Below, one piece after another: positions 16,501-25,142 of a stretch of 64,000 nt of DNA (its first letter is position 1; every line of letters begins with the position of its first letter). The stretch lies in the NCBI GenBank assembly GCA_009746045.1, contig RPFO01000296.1, forward strand, positions 1,956,564 through 2,020,563. Reading direction: 5' to 3'. The position numbers were made by a program, and so were the translations under genes. The notes under the pieces were generated by a model. It worked only from the letters and a program-made list of their open reading frames with translations. It was not told where the DNA came from and searched no databases. The stretch comes from Mesostigma viride. Taxonomy: Eukaryota > Streptophyta > Mesostigmatophyceae > Mesostigmatales > Mesostigmataceae.

Positions 16501-19500
16501 TGAGGCCAATAAAGAGCGTGATGAGGCCGAACAGAAAGTAAAACAGCTCTCGAAAGAGCTCGAACAGCAAAAGCAACTCCAGGCGGAGAGAGAGGAGGAA
16601 TCACGGAGGTTGAAAGAGGAGAGCGAGGAGGAATCACGGAGGTTGAAAGAGGAGATCGAGTCCAAATCTCGCGAGGTGACTGAGCTCAAAGCTCGCGAGG
16701 TGGAGTTGTCCAACAAACAGAGAGAGTACGAGGAGGATCAAAAGAAAATGGAAAAGGAAAAGGAGAAATCGAAGCTTCTCGCCAGTCAGCTCAAGGAACA
16801 AGAAAGGAAACAGAGAGAGTCTAATTTGAATCACGAGCTGACACAACAAGCCGCAGACCGTGCCATTGCCAAACTCCAAGAGCAGCTTCAGGACGAGAAA
16901 GACAAACAGGAATCTAACCAAACACTCGTAAAGACTTTGGAGTTTCAGCTGAGGGTTGTAGAGGAAGCGAAACAAAAGGACGGTGAGGCGGCCAACCGTG
17001 AGTTGCAGAAATACAATACTACAACAAGCGATCTGACCAAGAAACTAGAGTTAAGCGCACAGGAGGTCGGTACTTTGACCGCGCATTTGGACAAGGCCCG
17101 CCAGGAGTCTGAGAAGGCCCGCGAGGAGATGAAGGTCGTTAAGACCGAACTTGAAAATGCAGAGGGGAAGGTGAGGCAACTCGGAGAGGCGAAACTCGCG
17201 CTGGAGACGAAGCTTAAGACGGCGTGGGAGAATAATCGGTTGTTGCGCAGGGACTTGACCGCGGCCAACAAGGCGGCGAGGGAGGCGCGTCAGGAGACGG
17301 AACAAGTACGTGGGCAGCTTCAAAAGGCAGCTGTCGATTTGGCCGACAGTGAAGCCAAATTGGATTCTGCACGCGGAGAGGTCGCGGGGCTGAAGTCGGA
17401 TATCGAGTCACTTGAGGCCAAAGCCTTGCAGGCGCAGGAGGAACACGATAAAGAACTCTCCAAAGCGAAAGAGGAGGAGACGAAAGCACGAGAGAGTCTT
17501 ACTGCCGTCGAGTCAGCCTTGAGAGTAAATAAAACAGAACTCGAACGACAGGAGAAGGAAAACAAGGAGATGGAACAGGCACTGACACAAACAAGAGCGG
17601 ACCGGTCAGCAGACGAGGAAAAGATCAAGCAGTTAGAGCAATTAGTGGAGGAGGGTAATAAACGCGAGTTGGTCTTAATCGCAAATAAGGCAAGTAAGGA
17701 GAGAGAGAAGGAGGAAGTGCAAGCCAGATTGGCGAAGTTGGGGGAGAAACACAATGCCTTGAGGGGCACATTGGAAAGAACGAGAGAGGAGTTGAAGGAA
17801 AAGAAGGACGAGCTCGGACGAATGGAGCGGGAGTTGGAAGCTGCCAGGACAGAGAACGACGGTTTGAAGTCTAGCATCAGTGCACTCCAGAAGAAGATCG
17901 AGGACGGGAGTGCGGATCACGCGAAAGAGCTCGCCGGTGTGAGAGCAGAGACCGCGAGAGTTAAAAACGAGTTGGAGGCGGTGGAGGATAAACTGAATAC
18001 CAAGACGCTAGAAGCCACCAGCGCCACCCGGGAATTGGAACAAAAGAAGAAAGAGCTCGAAGAACAGTCTCGCATCAGCGGCGAGAAGGCAGAGGAACTG
18101 AAAACAGCACAGGAGGAGTTGGGCAGGATGAGCAATGATCTTAACACTGCAAACGAGGATATAGAAAAAAAGAAGGAAGAGATTGCAGCTTTGAAGGGAG
18201 ACGTAGATGCAGCGAAGGGACGAGAGAAAACGTTGCAAGAGGAGGTGGATGCAAAGGGAAAAAGGGTCGCGGAAACGGCGCGCCAGTTGAAGGAGGTGGA
18301 GACTAACCTCGAGGAGGCGAGGGGTAATCTGCGTCAAAAGGAAACGGAGCTGAAAAACAAAAGCGAGGAGTTAGAAAAGAAGGAAAAGGAATTGTCGGTC
18401 GCGAAGGGTGACGTCGCCAAATTAGAAGGGGATGTCGCAGCGGCTGCGGCTGCGGCTGCGGCTGCGGATGCCAAACACAAAGCGGATATATCGCGTGTCA
18501 CATCAGAGAAGGAGAGTGCCGAGGGTACTGTAAAGGAGTTAAAGACAAAGGTGTCAGATTTGGAGGGGGCTAAGAAGGCGGAGGAGACAAAAGTTAAAGG
18601 TCTGGAGCAGGAGCTCGCAGTTAAGAAGAAGGCAAACGAAGAACTTGGAGAACAGGTGAACAAAAAGGAAAAAGACTTGCAAGAACAAAAGACAACCCTG
18701 GAATCAATCAAAGGTCAATTAACAGCTGCTAATCAAACTGTAGAAAATGCGACCAAATACATCCAGGGGTTACAAGATTCGGGTCAGAGAATGTCGACAG
18801 AATTAACAAAAGCGAAGAAGGAGTTGGCGGAGGCTAAAAGAGACCAAAAAGTGTTGAATGAACAACTCCGCGGATTGGATAAAATTATCAAGGAAAGGGA
18901 CGCCGCATTGGTGGTGGCAAACCAGCAGCTACAATCCCAAACACTCGAAATAGGTTCGTTGCAGGCATCATTGTCGAATGCGACCACATTAGTAGCGAAT
19001 CAACAACAGCAAATACTGGAGATGGGAGGTAAAATCCAGGCGCAAGAAAAACATATAAAGCAGCTAATTGAAGCTGGCCGAGCTATCGAGTTAGAACTCG
19101 CACGCACGCGCCAACAACACGCAGAAGATGTGGCTAAGGCACAAGCGGCGCTGGCTGCAAAACAAGCGGAGGTGGATGGTGCCAATCGCGCGATTAGGCA
19201 ACTAACCGACGAGAAGGATCGTGCCAATCAAGAGATCGCCCGACTCAATACTGTTGTGCAAGAACGCGAAAAAAATATAGCAACATTGACCGAAGAGAAG
19301 AGACTTCTGGGCGAACAATTGGAGAATGCGAATAAAGAGCTGGGTGTACTAAAGCCTCAGCTCAAGGAACTTAACGAAAAGGTCTCCCAAAAAGACAAAG
19401 AGATCACCGGGTTGAACTCGACTGTGCAAGCTAAGCAACTTGAGATAACAAACCTGCAAACACAGGTGTCAGGGCTGAATGAGCAATTGCGCGCTTCAAA

Positions 19501-20845
19501 TGTAGAAAACGGGCGTCTGACTGACAGTATCCGAAAAAACGAGGCGACGATTTATCTAAATCAGATGGAAATAGACCGCCTAAATGCTCATGCACGCGGA
19601 CTTCATACACAGTTAAAAGAAGAGCAAGAAAAAAACAAGAATCTCGAAGGCATTGTCGCCGCTCGTGGAGAACAGATCACGCTACTCCAAGGGGAAGTAA
19701 CCGCTCGTGGAGAACAGATCACGCTACTCCAAGGTGACGTCGCCGCGAAAGCGTTGACAATTGCAGAGGCCGATAGAGAGAAATCCCGCCTTCGCGAGAA
19801 TATTACTGAACTGGGCAAAAAACACTCAGAAGATAAGGCCGCGCTGGAGAGCAAACACGCATTACAGATTCAAGCGGCTGCAACTGAGCTACAAAACAAA
19901 GCGGATGAACTAAAAGCAAAGGAATCAGACAACGCAAAATTGAACAGCGAGTTGGCGAGGCTACATGACAAATATAATACGCATGTAGCGAGCATTAACA
20001 AGGAGCACGCGGAGAATGTTACGAAGCTGGAAAAGTCCATTCAGGAGTTGCGACAGAAACACCTAAGCGAACTCGGTCAAAAGGACTGGGAAATAGCGAC
20101 TGCAAAATCCGAGATTGCTGGTTTAGAAGAGGCGATTAAAGAGTGGCAGAAAGAGCATCAGAAGGTTTCAACAGAACTCCACGAGGCCAAAGCTCGAGAA
20201 GAGATATTGAAAGGCCAGGTCGCAAGTGCGCAATCGGCACGGGCAGAGTCCGAAAGGGCCAACGCCGCTCTGAATGGGCAGCTACAGGGCGCTATGGACC
20301 AGGCGAAGGTTCAACATGCGAAAATTGGACGTCTTGAAGAAGAATATGCCAAGTTGGAAAGAGATAAAGGGGAACTAGAGCGTGAAAAAGCAAGACTGGA
20401 AGGGGTACTCCAGGCGGCCAGTGTCCAGAGCAAGGAAGATTACGATGCATATATGAAAACGATACGGGAGTTAGAGGCATTGCATTCGCAAAAAGAGCTA
20501 GAATTGGCCGCATTGCAGGCGGCACATGCGGACACAGTAAAGTCCGCGCAAGAATGGGAAACAAAAGCAACTGAAGCGCTCAGGCGGTTGGGGGTTGAGC
20601 AAAATCGTAATGCGACGTTGGAAGCGGCAATGATTGCAGCCGAGGAGGCGACTCGAATGGCCAAGGAAGGGTCACGACAAGATCACAATTCGATGATGGA
20701 AACAATCGATCGACTCCAGAAGATGTTGGAAGAAGCAACCAAACGGGCAGACTTTAACTACCGAGGGTGGCAGCGTCAAACGAACGAGCTTAATCACATT
20801 CTAAGCGATCAGCAGAAACGGCATCTGTCAAGTATAATGCAATAG
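13505..20845 (+). CDS. Giant coiled-coil protein (2446 residues)
   Basis: A single open frame from ATG 13505 encodes a protein of about 280 kDa. Residues 1-800 contain a globular N-terminal part, with a non-coiled region around 490-620 (PYYYKDDERED, KEDWEREGVLETNKRPK). From about residue 860 to the end the sequence is nearly unbroken heptad-type coiled coil rich in Glu, Lys, Gln, Leu and Ala, like myosin rods, golgins or SMC arms. Internal duplications occur at residues near 1030 (ESRRLKEE) and 2060 (ARGEQITLLQG), and there is an Ala run near 1645. Base composition is lower in GC than both flanks. It may be a scaffold, tether or virion component; no ATPase motif is visible. Confidence 0.9.
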   Translation: MAEVRADGGDYLRLLYYERMLTVPVLQSMLMKTELSIMNGVSARQQGAAATGADAEYLRDLPANLKKWKWIKQQIAQATQRYGPGSNEGQDSNAQGDGDEGRSSRAGSRKKASGSSGDGREDADDTDDYGGDVLTEQDKQLRKEAEEAIKTALESLDDYDQETQDKILANIRFFNDREMKEQLEADKDNIGVQTLIAQYPTQWLKILRDRSIAYHGLVTGGLNADLNDRLTDLRRRHDLGPHDKTQQQDDVALVQREIERALEDAVLYGGKSPHMIGKLRDEAGSGLYSLDELKQLVKEYTEGNFVQKPSPYPNIDPLHPIEAQEWEAADVKRRLPTATTKTGTESGTETGEEQKSDPVEITLHPQTLEERRRDLAIAEAKLDVLKALDMPFDTELETKLQAEREEIKLLERKEIEDKENAIAASAAEKTKAEEEKRRKEQEAAQKKKEDIARFEAEQKLKQEVQLARDQAIAARIEKQGPYYYKDDEREDELRDMNQMYNKFKDQGGTVTFKKADINKEIEGNPDRDLLIAALDQLFPKEDWEREGVLETNKRPKAVGVYVRRKTPKNGEPNYSFVAYDDISTRVNPFNKETEIALLKQRVKDRAQHGWRDNKNMVNEELTIEQVQGFSRPAKDFSYSDVRQTKGFEQHKNEIESLEQQLQSLQTSDNRLDVLKQVSDQIPAVAPLVEEFAKTLLLPDDEKKREQLKDIESRILARIHPVSSHRLNAKGVLRNNNIAADNTGLNPSRAITSGDDTSTKDSSSVTRDRPKQSVNVPSFQQKFLGLVGLDPDLQRRIDKLDRPSSKTSQPETSTAATATETSTPAPVLQVQPTAAVKQVPDQVKTKAPEKTAAEKRKEHLKMQIENMEMVNRVMNSFEQLLKSHTRTKLEEDAQEKVRQLTEHVAARKEKVKDITTQNEDLTTQHEENFEALRAKEEEISKVKDELTKLQETVDKTTEDYKKNVEKLEVRQKELVEEIKGLNVKLDQISKKQYEVLAALDEANKERDEAEQKVKQLSKELEQQKQLQAEREEESRRLKEESEEESRRLKEEIESKSREVTELKAREVELSNKQREYEEDQKKMEKEKEKSKLLASQLKEQERKQRESNLNHELTQQAADRAIAKLQEQLQDEKDKQESNQTLVKTLEFQLRVVEEAKQKDGEAANRELQKYNTTTSDLTKKLELSAQEVGTLTAHLDKARQESEKAREEMKVVKTELENAEGKVRQLGEAKLALETKLKTAWENNRLLRRDLTAANKAAREARQETEQVRGQLQKAAVDLADSEAKLDSARGEVAGLKSDIESLEAKALQAQEEHDKELSKAKEEETKARESLTAVESALRVNKTELERQEKENKEMEQALTQTRADRSADEEKIKQLEQLVEEGNKRELVLIANKASKEREKEEVQARLAKLGEKHNALRGTLERTREELKEKKDELGRMERELEAARTENDGLKSSISALQKKIEDGSADHAKELAGVRAETARVKNELEAVEDKLNTKTLEATSATRELEQKKKELEEQSRISGEKAEELKTAQEELGRMSNDLNTANEDIEKKKEEIAALKGDVDAAKGREKTLQEEVDAKGKRVAETARQLKEVETNLEEARGNLRQKETELKNKSEELEKKEKELSVAKGDVAKLEGDVAAAAAAAAAADAKHKADISRVTSEKESAEGTVKELKTKVSDLEGAKKAEETKVKGLEQELAVKKKANEELGEQVNKKEKDLQEQKTTLESIKGQLTAANQTVENATKYIQGLQDSGQRMSTELTKAKKELAEAKRDQKVLNEQLRGLDKIIKERDAALVVANQQLQSQTLEIGSLQASLSNATTLVANQQQQILEMGGKIQAQEKHIKQLIEAGRAIELELARTRQQHAEDVAKAQAALAAKQAEVDGANRAIRQLTDEKDRANQEIARLNTVVQEREKNIATLTEEKRLLGEQLENANKELGVLKPQLKELNEKVSQKDKEITGLNSTVQAKQLEITNLQTQVSGLNEQLRASNVENGRLTDSIRKNEATIYLNQMEIDRLNAHARGLHTQLKEEQEKNKNLEGIVAARGEQITLLQGEVTARGEQITLLQGDVAAKALTIAEADREKSRLRENITELGKKHSEDKAALESKHALQIQAAATELQNKADELKAKESDNAKLNSELARLHDKYNTHVASINKEHAENVTKLEKSIQELRQKHLSELGQKDWEIATAKSEIAGLEEAIKEWQKEHQKVSTELHEAKAREEILKGQVASAQSARAESERANAALNGQLQGAMDQAKVQHAKIGRLEEEYAKLERDKGELEREKARLEGVLQAASVQSKEDYDAYMKTIRELEALHSQKELELAALQAAHADTVKSAQEWETKATEALRRLGVEQNRNATLEAAMIAAEEATRMAKEGSRQDHNSMMETIDRLQKMLEEATKRADFNYRGWQRQTNELNHILSDQQKRHLSSIMQ

Positions 20846-20896
20846 TCCGCGCCTCCGCGGTGATCAAAATGGTGTCGTGTTGGTATACCGTCGCCT

Positions 20897-21688
20897 ATGT
20901 CGGACGCGCGCTACACGGGGCAATGGATGATGCGGAGAGCCAGCCGCCGCGAGGAGGGCGACGTCCTAAAGGCCCTGGCGGGTGCGTGCAAGACCGACGA
21001 CATCCCTCGCCCGTTCATGCAGTGCGCGGACAGCGTTAGCGGCGTCGCCAAGGAGTTGGGACCGGACAAGTACTGGATATGCGACTTCACGCCCGGCGTA
21101 CATTGCTTGCTCGCTATAGTGCGCATCCGCGGGGGACGAACGGTGTGCGCCGTGGTCCATTGGGACAAGATGGTGTACGTGGTGCGCATGCCGCCGTTCA
21201 AGGTGAAGCTGTTTAAAGGCACGGTGCTGCAGGGGGTCCTGGCTCGCGAAGGTATGAAAACTACGTTCGTCGTGCACGACTGTCTCGCATTCGCGCGCAA
21301 GAGCCTGCTGTCCTGCCCCTTTGAAACGCGGATGGAGAGGACAAGGGACGCGGTGGGCATGAACTTTCCTACTCACTCCTCGTACTATTACAACGTGTTC
21401 CTGCGCTGTGTCGCGTTCATGCCGAGTAACAGTGATCAGAGTTTCTTGAAGAGTCCAAACGTTATGTTTATTCCCAATTCATCCGCTGTGAGCAATCAGT
21501 ACGTGAAAGGCAACGTCCCTGTCGCTCTAGTCAACAAGCCGTCTCTCCTGACAGAGTTCGGCAATCTGTGCACACCCATGCGCTCTAGCCCTCCCCCCTC
21601 TGCCCCCCCCCCCCACCGAAACCGGCGTGCATCAACTCGGTCATCGCTTCCATTTCCAGGCCCCCCTACACTTCATTGGAGGGGCTGA
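20897..21688 (+). CDS. Guanylyltransferase/ligase-fold-like protein lacking the catalytic lysine
   Basis: The 263-residue protein contains LFKGTVLQGVLAREGM (residues 105-120) then FVVHDCLAFARKSL and PFETRMERTR. This resembles the GTLLDGEL, FLVFDCLA and PFxxR blocks of mRNA-capping guanylyltransferases and related ligases. The expected KxDG nucleotide-attachment motif would align near DFTPGVH (63-69), where Lys and Asp are absent, and the acidic pair of DGEL is replaced by Gln and Val. So if the fold is right, the enzyme is probably inactive and may have a binding or regulatory role. The C-terminal Pro/Ser/Arg-rich tail overlaps the convergent primase gene by 48 bases. Confidence 0.5.
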   Translation: MSDARYTGQWMMRRASRREEGDVLKALAGACKTDDIPRPFMQCADSVSGVAKELGPDKYWICDFTPGVHCLLAIVRIRGGRTVCAVVHWDKMVYVVRMPPFKVKLFKGTVLQGVLAREGMKTTFVVHDCLAFARKSLLSCPFETRMERTRDAVGMNFPTHSSYYYNVFLRCVAFMPSNSDQSFLKSPNVMFIPNSSAVSNQYVKGNVPVALVNKPSLLTEFGNLCTPMRSSPPPSAPPPHRNRRASTRSSLPFPGPPTLHWRG

Positions 21689-23122
21689 GATTTTCTGGGC
21701 CAGGTTTAACGCCGACACCGTTGTTTGATTGCTTTGCGCGACCACCGCGTCCGGCGGCGGGCGGAACAGAGCCGAGTGCGCGGACTCGGGTATAGGAACG
21801 GGGTCCGACGCGTACCCGGCGCACCCGTCGTCGAAACACCGCTGCGAGATGCCCTGGAACGATATGGAGAACCACACGTTGTTGCTGGCGTGCTCCCTGC
21901 CTACGTTGAGACAGAACTTGTGTTTGGTCCAGGCCGAGTACACGGCGTGCACCCCTTGCCCGCGCTGGTACACCCTCGAGACGCCCGTCTGGGCAACGGA
22001 GCGTACGGCCGTCTCCACCGCCGCGTGGACGGGGGACGAGGAGTCCACGCCCTCGTCCGTGTGCAGTCCGAAGCGCACCGCCTCCTTCTCCGCGCCCGCG
22101 GTCTTCAGCCTGGTGAACTTCTTGCGCCTCTTGGTCTTCATCTCGGTCGCCGTGACGCAGCTATCCTCGTCGTACCAGTCCGGCATGGTCGCGGCGACGA
22201 CGATGTCGTGGTCGGCGCCGTCGTAGCAGCGCACAGATGTCAGCATCAGGAACTTCATGGGGTCCGCCTTGATCTCCTCGGGGGTGTACTTCACGGTGAC
22301 TGTCCCGCTCCTGTCCATCTCCCCCCACGGGTGGTACGCTCGGTTCTCGTGCACCTTTCCGTAGTGGCAGGAGGGTTTCGGACACACCCTGTTTTTCTTG
22401 GCCACGCAGAAGCCGCACCTGCAGTACTCCGCGTCGATGTACACCCTCTTGCACGGGCCGTGCTCCTTTTCTAACGCCTTTGCGGCTTTGCGGCAGTCCC
22501 CGCACCAGTCCGACTTCCAACTCCACAGCATGCGGATGCCGTTGTCCAGGAGGACGGACGGGTCCAGCACTTCCATCCACGTGTTGTTCTCCGTCCTGGG
22601 CCCGAGCTCGGCTTGCAACTTTTCCACGATGATGGAGCGCAACAGGACTGCCGTGAAGGTGTCCACCGGTACGGAGGGGAAGTGCACGTGGAAGCCCGTC
22701 TTCACCCCCTTCTTGACGTTCTTCAGAGGCGCCCTGCAAATCACCATTGTCAGGTCCGTGGAGTCCGGCAAGCATTCACTCAGCACCCTCTGCATGATGG
22801 GCAGCCACACCTGGATGACCTCATCACCCAGATCCTTTTCATCCACGCAATCCAGGTCAAAAAACAGTGGGAATATCCCCCATTTCGGCTTCTGCTCGAC
22901 GATGAAATTGCGCACGTTCCTGACCCCATCGTGACTCACTTTCTTGTAAAAGTCCAGCAGGTCTTCCTTGTCCACGTAAACCTTGCCCCCCCTCAGCCCA
23001 TCCATCAGCAGGTGTGTGTACTCCTCGTCCTTTTCCACGAAGAGCTCCATTTCTATCACCCACTTGGTGGCAGCTGAGTACCCAGGTGGCTTCCACCTCT
23101 CCTTTTGCGCGTTTGGCGTCAT
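21641..23122 (-). CDS. Herpes UL52-like / archaeo-eukaryotic primase
   Basis: The 493-residue protein has the catalytic acidic motif FFDLDC (Asp89, Asp91), then KTGFHVHFPSV (the sxH-type motif), VLDPSVLLDNGIRML and a C-terminal block FCLNVGREHASNNVWFSI followed by CFDDGC, which is the zinc-binding signature of UL52-like primases. A CxxC-rich insertion (residues 205-265) may form an extra zinc site. It would make RNA primers at the replication fork. It is encoded separately from the D5 helicase at 29512, rather than fused as in many giant viruses. The start is the only ATG before the conserved part. Confidence 0.85.
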   Translation of the reverse strand: MTPNAQKERWKPPGYSAATKWVIEMELFVEKDEEYTHLLMDGLRGGKVYVDKEDLLDFYKKVSHDGVRNVRNFIVEQKPKWGIFPLFFDLDCVDEKDLGDEVIQVWLPIMQRVLSECLPDSTDLTMVICRAPLKNVKKGVKTGFHVHFPSVPVDTFTAVLLRSIIVEKLQAELGPRTENNTWMEVLDPSVLLDNGIRMLWSWKSDWCGDCRKAAKALEKEHGPCKRVYIDAEYCRCGFCVAKKNRVCPKPSCHYGKVHENRAYHPWGEMDRSGTVTVKYTPEEIKADPMKFLMLTSVRCYDGADHDIVVAATMPDWYDEDSCVTATEMKTKRRKKFTRLKTAGAEKEAVRFGLHTDEGVDSSSPVHAAVETAVRSVAQTGVSRVYQRGQGVHAVYSAWTKHKFCLNVGREHASNNVWFSISFQGISQRCFDDGCAGYASDPVPIPESAHSALFRPPPDAVVAQSNQTTVSALNLAQKISAPPMKCRGAWKWKR

Positions 23123-23178
23123 TGTCTATAGCCTAACCTCGCGTTTTCTGCAGACATAAGTTCTCAGCTCGTTTAAAG

Positions 23179-23793
23179 ATGCGGATTTACACGAAATCCG
23201 GCGACACGGGACTCGCATCTGCCATGGGAGGCGGTGGCAAGCATCCGAAAAGCTATCCCCTCTTCGCCGCCCTCGGGACGCTGGACGAGCTAAACGCATC
23301 CATCGGACTGGCCGTGGCGCAGGCTGATATCGCACAGTCACCAGCCCTCATAGATATTTTGCAGTACCTCCAGTGCAGGATCTTGGATGCTGGATCTTCC
23401 CTGGCTGCCCCGTCAGAAATATCTGCTGACGAGGCAGGAGAGATCTCGTGTGCAGGATCTCGGACCGCGGAAATATCGGACGATCTCCTCAAGTTCACCT
23501 GCGCTGACGAGGCGGTCGAGATCCTGGAATCAAGGATCGACGGTTACGAACGGAATCTGCCGGCACTGCGGAATTTTATTCTCCCAGGTGGGAACGGTAT
23601 GCTGGCATCCCAACTCCACTTCTGCCGGACGGTGTGCCGTCGGGCGGAACGGGAGGTCGTCGCCTGCGGACGGGCGGACGGCGGCCTGCTCCGATTTATG
23701 AACCGTCTGTCGGACTTTCTCTTCGTGGCGGCACGTGCGCACCAAGACAAAGAGGCTGTGGTATATTCCAAGCGTTCTAAAAATAATTTGTAA
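23179..23793 (+). CDS. PduO-type cob(I)alamin adenosyltransferase
   Basis: The 204-residue enzyme transfers adenosyl from ATP to cob(I)alamin, making adenosylcobalamin. It has the N-terminal YTKSGDTG motif (residues 4-11), GTLDELNA (33-40), RNFILPGG (131-138) and the paired RTVCRRAERE (150-159) and NRLSDFLFVAARAH (175-188) blocks that define the family. Residues about 79-106 are an extra segment between LAAPSE and ADEAVEILE whose DNA (23413-23496) resembles the virus's intergenic AGATCTCG repeats. Its likely client is the class II reductase at 7471-11743, the only B12 enzyme seen here. Length is normal apart from the insert. Confidence 0.93.
   Translation: MRIYTKSGDTGLASAMGGGGKHPKSYPLFAALGTLDELNASIGLAVAQADIAQSPALIDILQYLQCRILDAGSSLAAPSEISADEAGEISCAGSRTAEISDDLLKFTCADEAVEILESRIDGYERNLPALRNFILPGGNGMLASQLHFCRTVCRRAEREVVACGRADGGLLRFMNRLSDFLFVAARAHQDKEAVVYSKRSKNNL
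23413..23496 (+). repeat. In-frame copy of the AGATCTCG repeat within the adenosyltransferase gene
   Basis: This stretch contains GAAATATCTGCTGACGAGGC, then GAGATCTCGTGTGCA, GGATCTCGG and GCGGAAATATCGG. The 15-mer GAGATCTCGTGTGCA also occurs near 31943 in an intergenic repeat block, and the other words recur at 34340-34700 and 56650-56760. It adds about 28 residues without breaking the frame. Confidence 0.65.
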
Positions 23794-23805
23794 ACAATTT
23801 TACAA

Positions 23806-24603
23806 ATGACTAGCAGGTTGGAAACACACCCCCTTGCGTCCCGCCTGGCCTCGTTGAAAACAGCGAAAGACTGCCCGGATACGGAACCTACCCCTGCCGC
23901 CTCTCCCAAGTACGACATGCTGAAACCCACTTTCAACCTGGAAAACGCCCACGATGTGAACATCTACAAGTACATAATCCGCGACGAGGACAGCAGCACT
24001 TCGTCCGAGCCGGCGGCGAAGGAGCACTTCTGGACCAGAGACATGGAGGAGCTCGTGTACGGATGGGGCCAGAAGGGCGTCGGGTTTCGTAACATGCACG
24101 AGATGGCGGCCTCGCACAATACCGTGTGGTTCAACGCGATCGGTATCCCCGCGATCATCCTGTCCACCGTAGCCGGTACCAGTTCTCTATCAAAACTGAA
24201 CGACTGCGAATCTCCTAACATGGCTCTGGCCATTGGCGTGATCAGCATGGCGGTGTCCGCCCTGACCAGCATACAAAACTTCATGCAGTTTTCGAAACGC
24301 GCCGAGCGCCACAAGCAATCGGCGCACAAATTTGCTGCGTTTTTCAGGGAAATCGACTCGGAGTTGACAAAGCCCCGGGCACACAGGCAGAACCCGTTTG
24401 AGTTTATTCAGATATGCAGGCTGACGCTCGACAACCTCGTGGCGCGCGGTCCGGCCATACCGGGGTACATTGTAAAGCGGTATAAGAGCATGGTGAATGA
24501 CAACACGGAGGGGATGTCTCGCGAACCTCACGAGCGCTTGCACGTGCTGGTGAGGAAAGACAACGAGGCGCCCGTTCCTGTGCGTATCATGGAGAAAGAA
24601 TAA
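23806..24603 (+). CDS. SLATT-like two-TM membrane protein
   Basis: The 265-residue protein has a conserved-looking core: WFNAIGIPAIILSTVAGTSS, a short loop, ALAIGVISMAVSALTSIQNF, then QFSKRAERHKQSAHKFAAFFREI. Two adjacent transmembrane helices followed by a basic amphipathic helix is the layout of SLATT-domain proteins, which in bacteria are presumed pore-forming effectors; related two-helix proteins recur in giant viruses. Here it lies 13 bases after the adenosyltransferase stop. Role in the virus is unknown. Confidence 0.7.
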   Translation: MTSRLETHPLASRLASLKTAKDCPDTEPTPAASPKYDMLKPTFNLENAHDVNIYKYIIRDEDSSTSSEPAAKEHFWTRDMEELVYGWGQKGVGFRNMHEMAASHNTVWFNAIGIPAIILSTVAGTSSLSKLNDCESPNMALAIGVISMAVSALTSIQNFMQFSKRAERHKQSAHKFAAFFREIDSELTKPRAHRQNPFEFIQICRLTLDNLVARGPAIPGYIVKRYKSMVNDNTEGMSREPHERLHVLVRKDNEAPVPVRIMEKE

Positions 24604-24638
24604 CGTCCATTTAATTTATCAATCGTTACTGTATTAGA

Positions 24639-24839
24639 ATGCTTTTATTACACGCGTTACCGATTTACGTCATTGTTTCGTACATCCTCATCAAGTGGAG
24701 GCCTCGCTGCATGTTCGAGGACGATGGCCGCCCGGTAAAGTTCGGACTCGGCACGCGGCAAACCCTGATGCCGTTCTGGCTCATGTCCCTCATAATCAGT
24801 CTGTACATCCCCGTGATGATGCTACGAGGACGCGCTTAG
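24639..24839 (+). CDS. Small membrane protein, two TM segments
   Basis: The 66-residue protein has helices at LLLHALPIYVIVSYILI and TLMPFWLMSLIISLYIPVMML, separated by a polar loop. It follows the SLATT-like gene by 35 bases on the same strand. Family unknown. Confidence 0.65.
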   Translation: MLLLHALPIYVIVSYILIKWRPRCMFEDDGRPVKFGLGTRQTLMPFWLMSLIISLYIPVMMLRGRA

Positions 24840-24899
24840 ACGCCATGATAAAAAGTCTTGGGGTAATAATAAAAGCAAGACTCTACACCCGATCCAGCC

Positions 24900-25136
24900 A
24901 TGGCATCAACCCCGGACGCCTGTCCCACCGAAGACTGTGACGGGTGCGAATGGTGCTGTTCGCGTCCGCTCCAGGAGCTACCGGACCATTTTCAATGCAT
25001 GTACAGGGACGAAATACTGAACCTGTACCTTTCCATGAAGGAGCAATGCAACTCGTGCGGGTACCCGTTACTTCAAAACGTAACGTTGGCCGCTTTCGAG
25101 GACTTTGTTGTCGCAAACTCTAAAATGTACAAGTAA
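24900..25136 (+). CDS. Small cysteine-rich protein
   Basis: The 78-residue protein has eight Cys: C..C..C..CC near the N-terminus (residues 8-20), one at 33 and a CNSC pair near 50. The pattern suggests a small zinc-binding or disulfide-rich domain. It is convergent with the YqaJ nuclease gene, six bases apart. Family unknown. Confidence 0.65.
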   Translation: MASTPDACPTEDCDGCEWCCSRPLQELPDHFQCMYRDEILNLYLSMKEQCNSCGYPLLQNVTLAAFEDFVVANSKMYK

Positions 25137-25142
25137 CCGTAA

